Source of the DNA: Oscillospiraceae bacterium
GTDB lineage: Bacteria > Bacillota > Clostridia > Oscillospirales > Acutalibacteraceae
Assembly (NCBI GenBank): GCA_031283835.1
Contig: JAITBA010000241.1
Span: 1 to 22,338 of the forward strand
Direction of reading: 5' to 3'
DNA length: 22,338 nucleotides
In this document: positions 9,401-14,465 of the stretch, in pieces
How the letters are laid out: every line of letters begins with the position of its first letter
Position numbering within the stretch: position 1 is the first letter of the stretch
Translations under genes and position numbers: made by a program
The notes under the pieces: generated by a model
The model's input: only the letters and a program-made list of their open reading frames with translations
Databases searched by the model: none
Told to the model about the DNA's origin: nothing

Positions 9401-10625
9401 CATCGGTGCGGCTGATTTCTTGCAGCGCTTCAAAGTTCTGGCGTGCTTTCACCAGCACGTCCAGCAGCTCCTCCCTCGACAGTTTGTCGAGTTCGCGTTC
9501 GCTCAACGGGTTGTTGAAGAAATCGACCAGCGGACGATACGGCGCCAATTTTTGATTATAGATCACCGCGTCCTCAAAGGAATCGACGGTGATGAACGTG
9601 GGCAGGCCGTAGTGGAACAGCAAGCTGTTGCTGATTTCGAGGGCCTTGGCCGCCGCTATGGCCGCTTCGATGGTGCCGTGCAGCGCATCCAGGGCTTCCA
9701 CGTCATAACTTTCCAGTTCCTGCGAGAAGAAGCGCGTGGTGAACAGCGCCTTCCAGCCCTGCAGCACTTGCTTGAGCCGGGTCGTGTCGGCCTGGGCCGC
9801 GTCAAAGGGCAAGCCCTTCACATCGGCAACGTTGTCCTCCGCCTTCATATCCTTAAGGACGTGCCAATACTGCCGGTAGGAATTGTTCACTATGTCGTTG
9901 GTGTCATACTGGGCATATTTTGCCGTGTGCTCCCAAGTCCAGCGGCGGTTGAGCACCAGCGTAGCCGGGATGGCATTGACATCGGTGGTGCCGCCCAGCA
10001 GGGCTTCGTCGCGCGTGCGGGCAATGCCCACGTTGCCGGTGGTGCCAAAAATTTGGTGGCTCCAGGGCACAAGAGATGCTTTTTCGCTGCGCACCGGTTC
10101 GTCTAGCAGCGCATGCTCGGCGGTGAAGTTGCCCGCAAACCAGTTAAACACCTCACGGATGTTGTAATCCAGGGATTCGGACAGGGTCAGGTAGCCGCCG
10201 GCAATCAGCTTTTGCCACACGGCGCTGGCGATTTTGTTGGCGGTGTTGTTTTCTCCCGTCCAGGTTTCGCCGTCCACAGCGCCGCTTTCGGTCACCTTCA
10301 CGTTGCCCTGGTCGTTCATGCGCACGTCTTTGGCAACCTTCCAGAAGGCATCCATCGCCTCCCAAAGCACACCATTCGCAAAGTACGCCGCACTTGCCGC
10401 GTGCGGGTCCTCCGCCTTGGTGCTGTTCTTGACATCCGGCGAGATGGAATATGTGAAATCGGGCGTAACGGACTTCACGCTTTCTTTTTTTAGCGCCGTT
10501 GCCAAGACCTGGTAGGAATCCTCCACGGCAAAAGCGTTGAGGCCCACAGAAATGCATGTAATCAGCATCACTATGGACATCAGGACACTAAAAACCTTGC
10601 GTGGGATTCGGTGCTCATTGTTCAT
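450..10625 (-). CDS. Giant secreted multidomain repeat protein (3391 aa), function unknown
   Basis: One uninterrupted frame runs from ATG (complement of 10623-10625, with GAAGGGAG 7 nt upstream) to TAA. Residues 1-33 form a signal peptide: basic N-region, hydrophobic core, cleavage after AFA. Approximate layout: 34-560 mostly helical; 560-850 Pro/Thr/Asn-rich linker with two NPP-x-GY modules (near 594 and 718); 850-1500 helical, with a W-x-NAYN-x-AN motif near 858 and again near 1190, and a 10-residue AWQAKKDA tandem; 1575-1660 and 1674-1766 two MucBP-like beta domains, each opening VT(I/V)KY, joined by a PPEPPP linker; 1770-3360 Leu/Ile/Gly-rich diverged repeats with IP(L/I)FE, LL(E/D)P(L/I)L and LPNL motifs. 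The C-terminus is an aromatic tail with no LPXTG, SLH or clear membrane anchor. It is therefore exported and probably surface-associated or released. I recall similar repeats in other large gut-Clostridia proteins but know no function. Confidence 0.93.
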   Translation of the reverse strand: MNNEHRIPRKVFSVLMSIVMLITCISVGLNAFAVEDSYQVLATALKKESVKSVTPDFTYSISPDVKNSTKAEDPHAASAAYFANGVLWEAMDAFWKVAKDVRMNDQGNVKVTESGAVDGETWTGENNTANKIASAVWQKLIAGGYLTLSESLDYNIREVFNWFAGNFTAEHALLDEPVRSEKASLVPWSHQIFGTTGNVGIARTRDEALLGGTTDVNAIPATLVLNRRWTWEHTAKYAQYDTNDIVNNSYRQYWHVLKDMKAEDNVADVKGLPFDAAQADTTRLKQVLQGWKALFTTRFFSQELESYDVEALDALHGTIEAAIAAAKALEISNSLLFHYGLPTFITVDSFEDAVIYNQKLAPYRPLVDFFNNPLSERELDKLSREELLDVLVKARQNFEALQEISRTDATVYDGLVQESGLDLQAAQDYYDVILQEIQDNPAGVASLVNIVVSSDIVGKLSLTGTGDSKGYVYAIDPKTQSIDELLALYKDVVKAYYALSGSVGGQANFTTDWKTALRTAVGSTLGVVDDPGFAIVSALETAITAMTPDVTFDFNAAANRPDNSVYSPGYTIDDNYSGLPTAPSVTEPEVAQVTKNPPSPGYWEAGGDGNNAVTLADGLVLKAGTYAWYYAGGIGMGTPSEEWLTNPTTANLPAGWENITIKADTVLNPPDPTTSAGGLAKPTSPVTINDTTTPNGYTPEVGPKTGEIMASVGLQPDTGNPPAGYYKATPTDEWSTVPAPFGSWDDLRDAVNAKIAEKIDGLGTPVPSAPEVKPDEAGYEDWQAYQEYQNKITQIVAGINWYDLRPADPGSEPAQPGPAPGEQGGAPDKPETILEAKPSPKPVMNGNTITTEDELQAAITAWVNAYNAANNESYNAAGLEGLIEQHENYEKALEDYDDAVIAWQAKKDAHDAWQAKKDAQDGWATSYASSETGTANPKVSTTDSAQSIIDYLDLLVTRTAEWDKYNNAAGTLLRYPENAYNAMLTAWKKWDDAGRKESDTALKKEFESALSSYLSFLEKNAEGEYVLPTPAFVTLPKTPGTSSKEGEDDFPIYLIPNYNEEIEKYQDVLKQVGIIRKYDAYFNDFRLSLEQGDDWLRYSDAELKIELNSTVGILDQYDAAYGDYKAPDIEWRQYLGLTTDEIIELSTDDGGMLPIGGRDDSAFTTAWAQYDAVKANKVDPGDAPASTEEKAAWLNAYNDANKTSLTLAELEFLAAAHVSLRPALKGDYTQNSVRQAIKDRVINDAMHALATVNSGGTTIPRDIVDALKDADGKILDGYPQSPYEDIEYCIYWIGLFSQIKDVAPYNSLTAQQSADLELLRRALALVKGIDFEYETIHWELMGGENPVNDKKDWYPTREVAKSGNIVLKPTETEGTGTDLVIKFQGDEFPVKYEHIENVINKLDTLLTSNFINNILGGDDPLVDLQGMLFGSAGTAAEASAAAPESAIAPQGVADEGIPNPVFSTEKLGKLQGDVLMRMGQMRTSKDSLSITDPYTGVTIVLPPLNTARDTNREVDPENLPGEKVYRRWIQSYRADVLLYLLHFIFEAINTGDADGRGMLSWILHLVMPVAPTTHEVTIKYVAYVEGDKIELLKTETEKVNDGAKYTLPDKFYKESLSSGGYVWNYGGYIYDVGGTTDTTVTGKPIGLEIKGDATIYLVYTQGDKEPKPPEPPPSWNVTVKYLNIADGSPLNDSSGKSKETSSSLLLNVSKTITDTEVGKFYVALDQYASYVGYAVDDGEITKTTDPLPEVGPGVEGSEHVINLYFELINDPVGPILISGLEDGLKGAIDLSAATKPFLTELLTGLVSDNLYSNMLPNTIIGLYKMISDMVWPILAGPLFGNGGLLGDISLDLGGYQLSIGGILGDMGLVSVNDILESSIFKELFIFLGISGVTSLLEILIGAEITPYDLSQKCWPDSWPKTVDAPRPSSGPASEAQFDYAWKTRAEGGIKEDIAKIYAFLSTDGNFTGDPSLCKDKDGNNKGNHSKHVDAWWGFGKNGTPALDTYLNWNIEGIDESVVGAGQKRKAFEDSMAFAMSGIGFLLSVVFSDTPLTIKFLDDKNSGQPRKDDRFYVDIIIGMEWVDDLVNGLIDAARGILVGIISAASLGLAWIFTNVNDMVNGWIPHVSLNIAPLYVSSWFGDTSYDSNGSWPHWKGKYDSRAGLEMNLSAINAYGKLFIPLFELLNIDPVLFGEYKVSNTFNNTGLNTALNAIADGTYQSRDGNPVSNRYSEATLNALVDELCAADKGFGGISGTVRALNGSDANDKADAKATLYEIAHVFIQSLLEPLLNWVAPEDEELIKYGIGFRPVGKIIDLLPNLAFVVENGIIPNLVNNVLDDLTLKVELCLGGLNGGALEGLLGEVLPSLIDNIKGMLQNILGDLVNTLITNALGGGDVAKFLGDILGKLTSFVTPALTGIINLIVGALGSVSEWLVNLLPNRYWYAPIDNPQAPSENGRENLNPNIFPGSKTYGSGSNNASGLQIGTNARAGTLGSILGFFAGDPDFLTINLFNDDGSGAMKLGSMVTGLLTYPTETNNGETKCVTHGTVHAPGIIGYLDHMIGIDLTGNLNQIIQGALGMLGLNLAPTPNPAITEGTDAIFGNKAILALIDTVVKEENNLEGFIFELFNPQTYPVRDFMHYALLDQAQKGAKLNEVNYSDIWTRQKAEYLQDHLMPFLDNMWDFLFAQEFLPWLYDLLGDSLGLDITNIYTTETLELVLNLLGPLLRGMNLNALLIDMLGGLLGPKGSDGKNHDLANYLEEVSKTKETTQYPFITHKLLKLVAPLLEFVDVPGLLETVNLISFYQDDPTLDLSEADTDLGTLHTAFMGDLATFRSDVKGVKSRDDFTDVLYGLLAPIAPLLKVFLTGGRTVDENGKLIETIWYGELTPNNGAKDIGYYSKDAKEDYTQNVKRYLSIDGSTEGTDLLTGEDSTAEKSNYISGAINGKIWDPKRSHITTQKDVDGSDVQKETAPYDPNGTFYTIGAAGNNLTLIEDFFGFSGYDGYRQALIPIFEHVGIPQSSIPDYEQFVKRSTGNNGNAEFFKMLLDPILDLVDGIIADPINEVVRILPNLLYFLVAEDGNVNQELYGADAGATNLTQALNRLLRPIYAILDMLRPVINTGTIFGLLNSPDLNGMLTDGDLPLNLDLGGIKLAINLPLNISISDILGGLLDSLLPGVLEGIGLGGLDVDIGQLTSLICGELVQYKSKNGQNDAVRLDGNLPDLLTNLLRRLLEIVFAEGNYEQIEELLKTVGIPAEIQDFVLGLIGGFAGLLSDKTLKGHIGADMVLNIVFYLFYDLDSLGYELLAMRDTYSSRIIAAFEYVANSRSPQLRRFAERARRMLDLYYTDIISGDKGVQENGFVSFVTNFFGKVSDFFTSFGDWFMKIIRWLFPYFF
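5320..5905 (-). other. Two MucBP-like / immunoglobulin-like beta domains in the giant protein
   Basis: Residues about 1575-1660 and 1674-1766 are a pair of similar units. The first opens EVTIKYVAYVEGDK and closes IYLVYTQ; the second opens WNVTVKYLNIADGS and closes VINLYFEL. This start and end pattern, with a central GY-x-(W/V) or YVGYAV stretch, is typical of MucBP and related Gram-positive surface beta repeats. A KPPEPPP linker separates the two. Such domains usually act as ligand-binding or spacer modules on the cell surface; here the role is inferred only. Confidence 0.5.
7871..7922 (-). repeat. 30-bp tandem repeat within the giant gene
   Basis: The string AGCCTGCCACGC occurs at 7881-7892 and again at 7911-7922, each preceded by a T-run, giving a period of 30 bp. 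It encodes two in-frame copies of AWQAKKDA(H/Q)D in a strongly helical, charged segment (residues about 900-920). The sequence agreement suggests a recent in-frame duplication. Confidence 0.8.
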
Positions 10626-10643
10626 AAAAAAGCTCCCTTCAAA

Positions 10644-10663
10644 GGATTGTTTTCTAACAATCC
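10644..10663 (-). promoter_or_regulatory. Perfect 8-bp inverted repeat in the giant gene's 5' UTR
   Basis: GGATTGTT and AACAATCC flank a 4-nt loop, directly upstream of the GAAGGGAG ribosome site and within the predicted transcript. An alternative stem, ATCCG/CGGAT (10661-10678), shares the GGAT bases, so the two hairpins cannot form together. This may be an mRNA-stabilising 5' hairpin, a protein site or a simple switch; the sequence does not decide which. Confidence 0.5.
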
Positions 10664-10689
10664 GCCGAATGACGGATGTTCATAGAATC

Positions 10690-10719
10690 ATTATACAGCA
10701 AACACAAAAAAAAAATCAA
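10690..10719 (-). promoter_or_regulatory. Promoter of the giant secreted-protein gene
   Basis: On the minus strand TTGATT (10714-10719) and a consensus TATAAT (10690-10695) are separated by 18 bp that include a T-run. The start of transcription would lie near 10683, leaving a 5' UTR of about 58 nt with an inverted repeat and the ribosome site. The gene can thus be expressed independently of the membrane-protein gene upstream. Confidence 0.75.
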
Positions 10720-10746
10720 TAGATTTTTTCTTATTTTCGCACAATA

Positions 10747-10816
10747 ATTTTTGCGAATTGCTACAAACAGGCGCAGGCGCTGCTTTCCAGGGGTTTCCAG
10801 CCGATTTTTGCGAATT
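10747..10816. repeat. 13-bp direct repeats upstream of the giant gene promoter
   Basis: ATTTTTGCGAATT occurs exactly at 10747-10759 and again at 10804-10816, 57 bp apart. Both lie between the stop of the membrane-protein gene and the giant gene's -35 box, roughly 65 and 120 bp upstream of the predicted transcription start. They could be paired regulator sites. No terminator for the membrane-protein gene was found in this gap. Confidence 0.5.
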
Positions 10817-10852
10817 CGTGTGCCCGCCCGCTATGATAATGACAGCGCAAAG

Positions 10853-12205
10853 CTACTCCGGGTTCCCCCCAATTGCAACCGAATGCAGGCCATAATAGGC
10901 TGCAACCGCCCGATTGGGCCAGCTTTGCGGGTCTTCTGTGAGGTCCTGTAGATTAATAACCGTCACATCCAAGTGTCCCTTGGCCTTTTCGGCGCGGATA
11001 TACGCATCCCGGGCCTGCCACAGCTGCTGCTGCCGGGCCGCTTCTCTCCACTCCGCCCGATAACCGTGCAGCGCCTGTGCACACAACAGCCCCAGCGCCG
11101 CCGCCGCGCAGGCGCGCAGCCACATTTTTCCTTTGTGAGGCAGCGCGGGCAGCGCACTGCCCACCGCCGGCAGCAGCAAAAACCAGCTCACCGCAAACGC
11201 CCGATCCCTCAGGAACACCACGGGGCACAGCACATACACCGCTGCAAGAGCGCCGGCCAAAAAAATCAGCGAAGGCAACACTTCGTGGCGCAGGGCTTTT
11301 CGTCCGCTCTGCATGCGCCAGCCAATGCAAACCAGCAGCACCGCCAGCAGCGGCGTCCAGCGCAACAGCATATTCATGCTCAGGTTTAGGGCCTGCAGCA
11401 GCGTCGCATGCAAAACGGGCGCCAGCCCGCTCCGGCCCACCCCGGCATAATCTTCCTGTACGCGGCTCCATTGGGCGGGCGCGAGCATCAGCGCCAAAAA
11501 ACCTGTCAGCGCGCCGGCCAGCCCCGCAAGCATCCACAGCCGCCAGGGCTGCTTGTCTATCCACTTGCGTTTGGCACAAAACAGCGCTAGCGTCAGCACC
11601 AGCGCCAAGCCCATGCATTCGTTGCTCCACCCGCCGGCCAGCGCCAGCAAAAACATCCCTGCCGCCCGGGCTGCCGGCCAGCGTCCGGGGCGTTCCGCTT
11701 TGCCCGGGTCATGGCCGCCCGCAAGCCGATAGGGCACAATAACCCAAAGCGCAACGGTGGACCCGATGAAAAACGTGCACGCCGCGCTGCGCCAAAAAAA
11801 CACCTCCGACGGCACGGGGATGGTCGCCCACAGCAGAATTTGCGAAAGCACCAACCAGCCGGTGCGGGGTTCCTTCAGGTTCCGCCCCGCAAGCAGATAG
11901 AGCGCCAGCGCCAAGCCCATGTAGGCCGCGGCGGCGACGACGGCAAACACCACCGGCGGGTGCCGCAGCAGCAAAAACAGCAGCCCGTGGGTTGGCAGCC
12001 GCCCGTTCAAATCGCGGGCATGCATGGCCAAAAATGGCAGCAATTTCCCCGAACGGGCACTGTTGGCATAGGTATAGTCGTCCCACTTGAAGTTGGACTT
12101 GACGGCCAGCGCAAAAAAACACAGGCCGCTCAAGGCAAGCACACCCCAAAACAAGCATTGCCGCAGCCAGGGGCGGTCGTCCAGCCGCCGCAGCCAATTT
12201 TGCAA
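10853..12205 (-). CDS. Polytopic membrane protein, DUF6056 / GT-C glycosyltransferase-like
   Basis: The protein has 450 residues. The start is a TTG (complement of 12203-12205) about 6 nt after a purine-rich AGGGGAGGGG; no in-frame ATG fits, so a TTG start is the best reading. It has about ten hydrophobic segments, the first near residues 17-36. A WDDY motif follows at 41-44 and NGR at 67-69, matching the pattern of membrane GT-C-type enzymes and the DUF6056 group, which carry acidic residues just after the first membrane span. The C-terminal portion from about residue 390 is soluble, containing the phrase NRAVAAYYGLHS. Known relatives are thought to move sugars from lipid carriers, but no substrate can be read here. 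It lies upstream of the giant secreted-protein gene on the same strand, so surface glycosylation is a plausible, unproven link. Confidence 0.72.
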   Translation of the reverse strand: MQNWLRRLDDRPWLRQCLFWGVLALSGLCFFALAVKSNFKWDDYTYANSARSGKLLPFLAMHARDLNGRLPTHGLLFLLLRHPPVVFAVVAAAAYMGLALALYLLAGRNLKEPRTGWLVLSQILLWATIPVPSEVFFWRSAACTFFIGSTVALWVIVPYRLAGGHDPGKAERPGRWPAARAAGMFLLALAGGWSNECMGLALVLTLALFCAKRKWIDKQPWRLWMLAGLAGALTGFLALMLAPAQWSRVQEDYAGVGRSGLAPVLHATLLQALNLSMNMLLRWTPLLAVLLVCIGWRMQSGRKALRHEVLPSLIFLAGALAAVYVLCPVVFLRDRAFAVSWFLLLPAVGSALPALPHKGKMWLRACAAAALGLLCAQALHGYRAEWREAARQQQLWQARDAYIRAEKAKGHLDVTVINLQDLTEDPQSWPNRAVAAYYGLHSVAIGGNPE

Positions 12206-12234
12206 ACAAATCCCCTCCCCTGTTTATCTTTTTT

Positions 12235-12263
12235 ATTATAATTGATAAAAGAAAAAAAGTCAA
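12235..12263 (-). promoter_or_regulatory. Promoter of the membrane-protein gene
   Basis: On the minus strand TTGACT (12258-12263) and TATAAT (12235-12240) are spaced by exactly 17 bp, a near-consensus sigma-A promoter. It sits about 30 bp upstream of the TTG start and supports that start. It is divergent from the acyl carrier protein promoter about 50 bp away. Confidence 0.85.
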
Positions 12264-12307
12264 CGCAAATATTTTCTCTCTTTTTTTCAGGGTTCACAAA
12301 AAAATCT

Positions 12308-12336
12308 CTTGACAACCGCGTCAAGTATGGTATATT
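12308..12336 (+). promoter_or_regulatory. Promoter and possible operator of the ACP gene
   Basis: TTGACA (12309-12314) is followed after 16 bp by TATATT (12331-12336); TATTAA, 2 bp further on, is an alternative -10. The -35 box lies inside an inverted repeat, CTTGAC at 12308-12313 and GTCAAG at 12320-12325, separated by 6 bp. That arrangement would let a dimeric repressor occlude the -35 box. The operator idea is inference. Confidence 0.65.
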
Positions 12337-12380
12337 AATAGGTAAAGAAATTGAAATAATGAAAGCGAGGCTAAATCCCC

Positions 12381-12602
12381 ATGGTTTTTGAGCGCATACA
12401 AAAATTAATTTGTGAGCAATTCGATTTGGAACCCGAACAGGTGACGGAAGCAACCACGCTGGAAGACGTGAACGCCGACAGCCTGGACGTCTACGACCTG
12501 GCGCAGAGCCTGGAAACCGCCTTTGACGTTACCTTCCACGAGGAGGATTTGGAAAACGTGAAAAATATTGGCGACATTGTGCGGTTTATTGAGAATAATT
12601 AG
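12381..12602 (+). CDS. acpP: Acyl carrier protein
   Basis: This is a 73-residue acidic protein with the ACP pattern. Ser34, in ADSLD, is the expected 4'-phosphopantetheine attachment site, followed by the helix-II stretch VYDLAQSLE and a C-terminal DLENVKNIGDIVRFI typical of the family. It would carry acyl chains as thioesters in the cytoplasm. The length matches normal ACPs (70-80 residues). The start ATG follows a modest AGCGAGG site. Unlike many acpP genes it is not beside fab, plsX or rnc genes: it stands alone between a divergent membrane-protein gene and the trp operon leader. It may be the housekeeping ACP or a specialised second one; the window cannot decide. No terminator is visible before the trp promoter. 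Confidence 0.9.
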   Translation: MVFERIQKLICEQFDLEPEQVTEATTLEDVNADSLDVYDLAQSLETAFDVTFHEEDLENVKNIGDIVRFIENN

Positions 12603-12632
12603 CCGCACAACAAAAAATAATTTAAAAACCAC

Positions 12633-12661
12633 TTGACAAATTCATTTTCGCGATGTATAAT
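12633..12661 (+). promoter_or_regulatory. Promoter of the trp operon
   Basis: TTGACA (12633-12638) and TATAAT (12656-12661) are both perfect consensus boxes with an exact 17-bp spacer. Transcription would begin near 12668, just ahead of the T-box leader. Such a strong promoter fits control by attenuation rather than by initiation. Confidence 0.92.
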
Positions 12662-12689
12662 CAATTTTAATAATTTAAAAAATGCAAAA

Positions 12690-12965
12690 ACCGTTGACGC
12701 GGAGATAAAGACAGGGAATGCGCTTCCAGAGAGCCGGGGTGCTGAGAATCCGGCAGTATGCAACCTTTCAAATGGACCGCCGAGGGCGCATGGAAAGCGG
12801 CACAATGCCGTGCGTATCATGCGACGTGCAGGCATACGTCAGTTGCCGGGAATATGTTGGTATTCCGCAAGCGCGGGGGCACGCAAGGGCTCCCGAACCA
12901 GGGTGGCACCGCGATTCATCGAATCGTCCCTGGCAGAACATGATTGTTCTGCCGGGGCTTTTTGC
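12690..12965 (+). promoter_or_regulatory. T-box riboswitch (tRNA-Trp type) in the trp leader
   Basis: The hallmark T-box AACCAGGGTGGCACCGCG lies at 12896-12913. Stem I features are present: AGAGAGCC and GGTGCTGAGAA (12728-12748), matching the AG bulge and distal loop. Near the end of Stem I, UGG at 12773-12775, followed by ACC, is the likely specifier and reads the Trp codon. A Stem III hairpin pairs GGAATA (12849-12854) with TATTCC (12861-12866). CCAGGG (12898-12903) can pair with CCCTGG (12928-12933) to form the antiterminator, which excludes the downstream terminator. Uncharged tRNA-Trp would therefore switch the operon on. The leader stretch is also open in the trpE frame, but it is RNA, not coding. 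Confidence 0.93.
12928..12963 (+). terminator. T-box-controlled intrinsic terminator
   Basis: CCCTGGCAGAACA (12928-12940) pairs over 13 bp with TGTTCTGCCGGGG (12945-12957) around a 4-nt loop, followed by a T-run at 12959-12963. It overlaps one arm of the antiterminator, which makes the two structures mutually exclusive. It ends about 45 nt before the trpE start. Confidence 0.92.
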
Positions 12966-13007
12966 TTTTTATTCAAAAAAATCCACAAACGAAACGGAGT
13001 GACCGGA

Positions 13008-14465
13008 ATGACATTGGAACAAGCATCACAATACGCGGCGGAATACAGGGTGATTCCGGTTTGGCGCAAAGCGGCCCCCGCGCGTGATCCGTTGGAGGTG
13101 TTTCTTGCGCTAAAACGGCTCAGTCGGCAATGCTTCGTGCTCGAAAGCGCGGAAGCCGCCGCCCACGGGCGCTACACCTTCCTGGGCTACGACCCCAAGC
13201 TCGAAATCACCGCCCGGGGTGGCAGCATGACCATCAAGGGCGGCACCACAATCACGCTCAAAACCAACGACCCCGGCGCGCAAATTCGCCAAATCCTTGA
13301 GGAAAACCGTGCCCCGCGCTTGCCCGGGCTGCCCCCCTTCAGCGGCGGGCTGGTGGGCTACTTTGCCTACGACTACATCAAATACGCCGAACCCACCCTG
13401 CGCCTGGATGCGGAGGACCAGGAGGGCTTTAACGACGTGGATTTGATGCTTTTTGACAAGGTGATCGCCTTTGACCGGCTGGAGCAGTGCGTGTATTACA
13501 TCGTAAACATTCAAACCCAGGCGCTGGACGAAAATTATCACAAAGCGCAGCAGGAACTGGAAATGATGCGGCGTGTTGCCGAAAGCGGCCGTCTGGCCGT
13601 CCCACAAAAATTGCGGCTCCAAAGCGAATTCCGCCCACTGTTTAGCCGGGAACGGTATTGCGACATGGTAGCGCAGGCCAAGCGGCACATCTTTGAGGGC
13701 GACGTTTTTCAGGTGGTGCTTAGCAACCGGCTCGAGGCCGACGCGCAAGGCAGTCTCTATGACGCCTACCAGATTCTGCGGCAAAAGAACCCCTCACCCT
13801 ACATGTTTTATCTTAGCAGCGACGACGTCGAAATCGTTGGTGCGGCCCCCGAAACCCTTGTCAAATGCGAAAACGGCAAAGCCAGCACCTTCCCTTTGGC
13901 GGGCACAAGGCCCCGGGGCAAAACCCCGGCGGAGGACGCCGCGCTGGAAGAAGACCTGCTGCGCGACGAAAAAGAACTGGCCGAACACAACATGCTGGTA
14001 GACCTAGGCCGCAACGATATTGGGAAAATCAGCCGGTTTGGCACCGTGCAGGTGGAGGATTATTTGAAAATTCTGCGTTTCAGCCACGTGATGCATATCG
14101 GCTCCACCGTGACGGGCCGGCTGCGCGAAGGCTGCACCGCCCTCGAAGCCGTGAACGCGCTGCTCCCGGCGGGCACACTCAGCGGCGCGCCAAAGCTAAA
14201 AGCATGCGAAATCATCAACCGGCTCGAGAACAACAAACGGGGCATCTATGGCGGCGCGATAGGCTACCTGAGTTTTTCGGGCGATCTGGATACCTGCATC
14301 GCCATCCGCATCGCCTTCAAAAAGAACGGCAAGGTCTTTGTGCGCTCGGGCGCGGGCATTGTGGCCGATAGTGTGCCAAAAAACGAATTTGCCGAATGCA
14401 ACAACAAAATGGCGGCGGTGCTGCACGCGTTGCTGCAAGCCAACGAAGGAGGGACGGCGCAATGA
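13008..14465 (+). CDS. trpE: Anthranilate synthase component I
   Basis: This 485-residue enzyme converts chorismate to anthranilate using ammonia from the TrpG subunit. The chosen ATG at 13008 follows CGGAG by 9 nt; the frame stays open upstream only because it runs across the T-box leader. The N-terminal feedback site is visible as LES (residues 45-47), the tryptophan-binding motif. The chorismate-binding domain follows with GTRPRGKTPAED (about 299), HNMLVDLGRND (about 328), HIGSTVTG (about 362), AGTLSGAPKLKACEII (about 388), YGGAIGY (about 414) and RSGAGIVADS (about 446). All expected catalytic motifs are present and the length is normal. It is first in the operon, with its stop overlapping the trpG start as ATGA, so translational coupling is likely. 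Confidence 0.97.
   Translation: MTLEQASQYAAEYRVIPVWRKAAPARDPLEVFLALKRLSRQCFVLESAEAAAHGRYTFLGYDPKLEITARGGSMTIKGGTTITLKTNDPGAQIRQILEENRAPRLPGLPPFSGGLVGYFAYDYIKYAEPTLRLDAEDQEGFNDVDLMLFDKVIAFDRLEQCVYYIVNIQTQALDENYHKAQQELEMMRRVAESGRLAVPQKLRLQSEFRPLFSRERYCDMVAQAKRHIFEGDVFQVVLSNRLEADAQGSLYDAYQILRQKNPSPYMFYLSSDDVEIVGAAPETLVKCENGKASTFPLAGTRPRGKTPAEDAALEEDLLRDEKELAEHNMLVDLGRNDIGKISRFGTVQVEDYLKILRFSHVMHIGSTVTGRLREGCTALEAVNALLPAGTLSGAPKLKACEIINRLENNKRGIYGGAIGYLSFSGDLDTCIAIRIAFKKNGKVFVRSGAGIVADSVPKNEFAECNNKMAAVLHALLQANEGGTAQ

Noticed and set aside
12633..13007. In-frame upstream extension of trpE over the leader
   Set aside because: The extension covers the promoter and the T-box riboswitch with its terminator; the ATG at 13008 has a ribosome site and gives the normal TrpE N-terminus.
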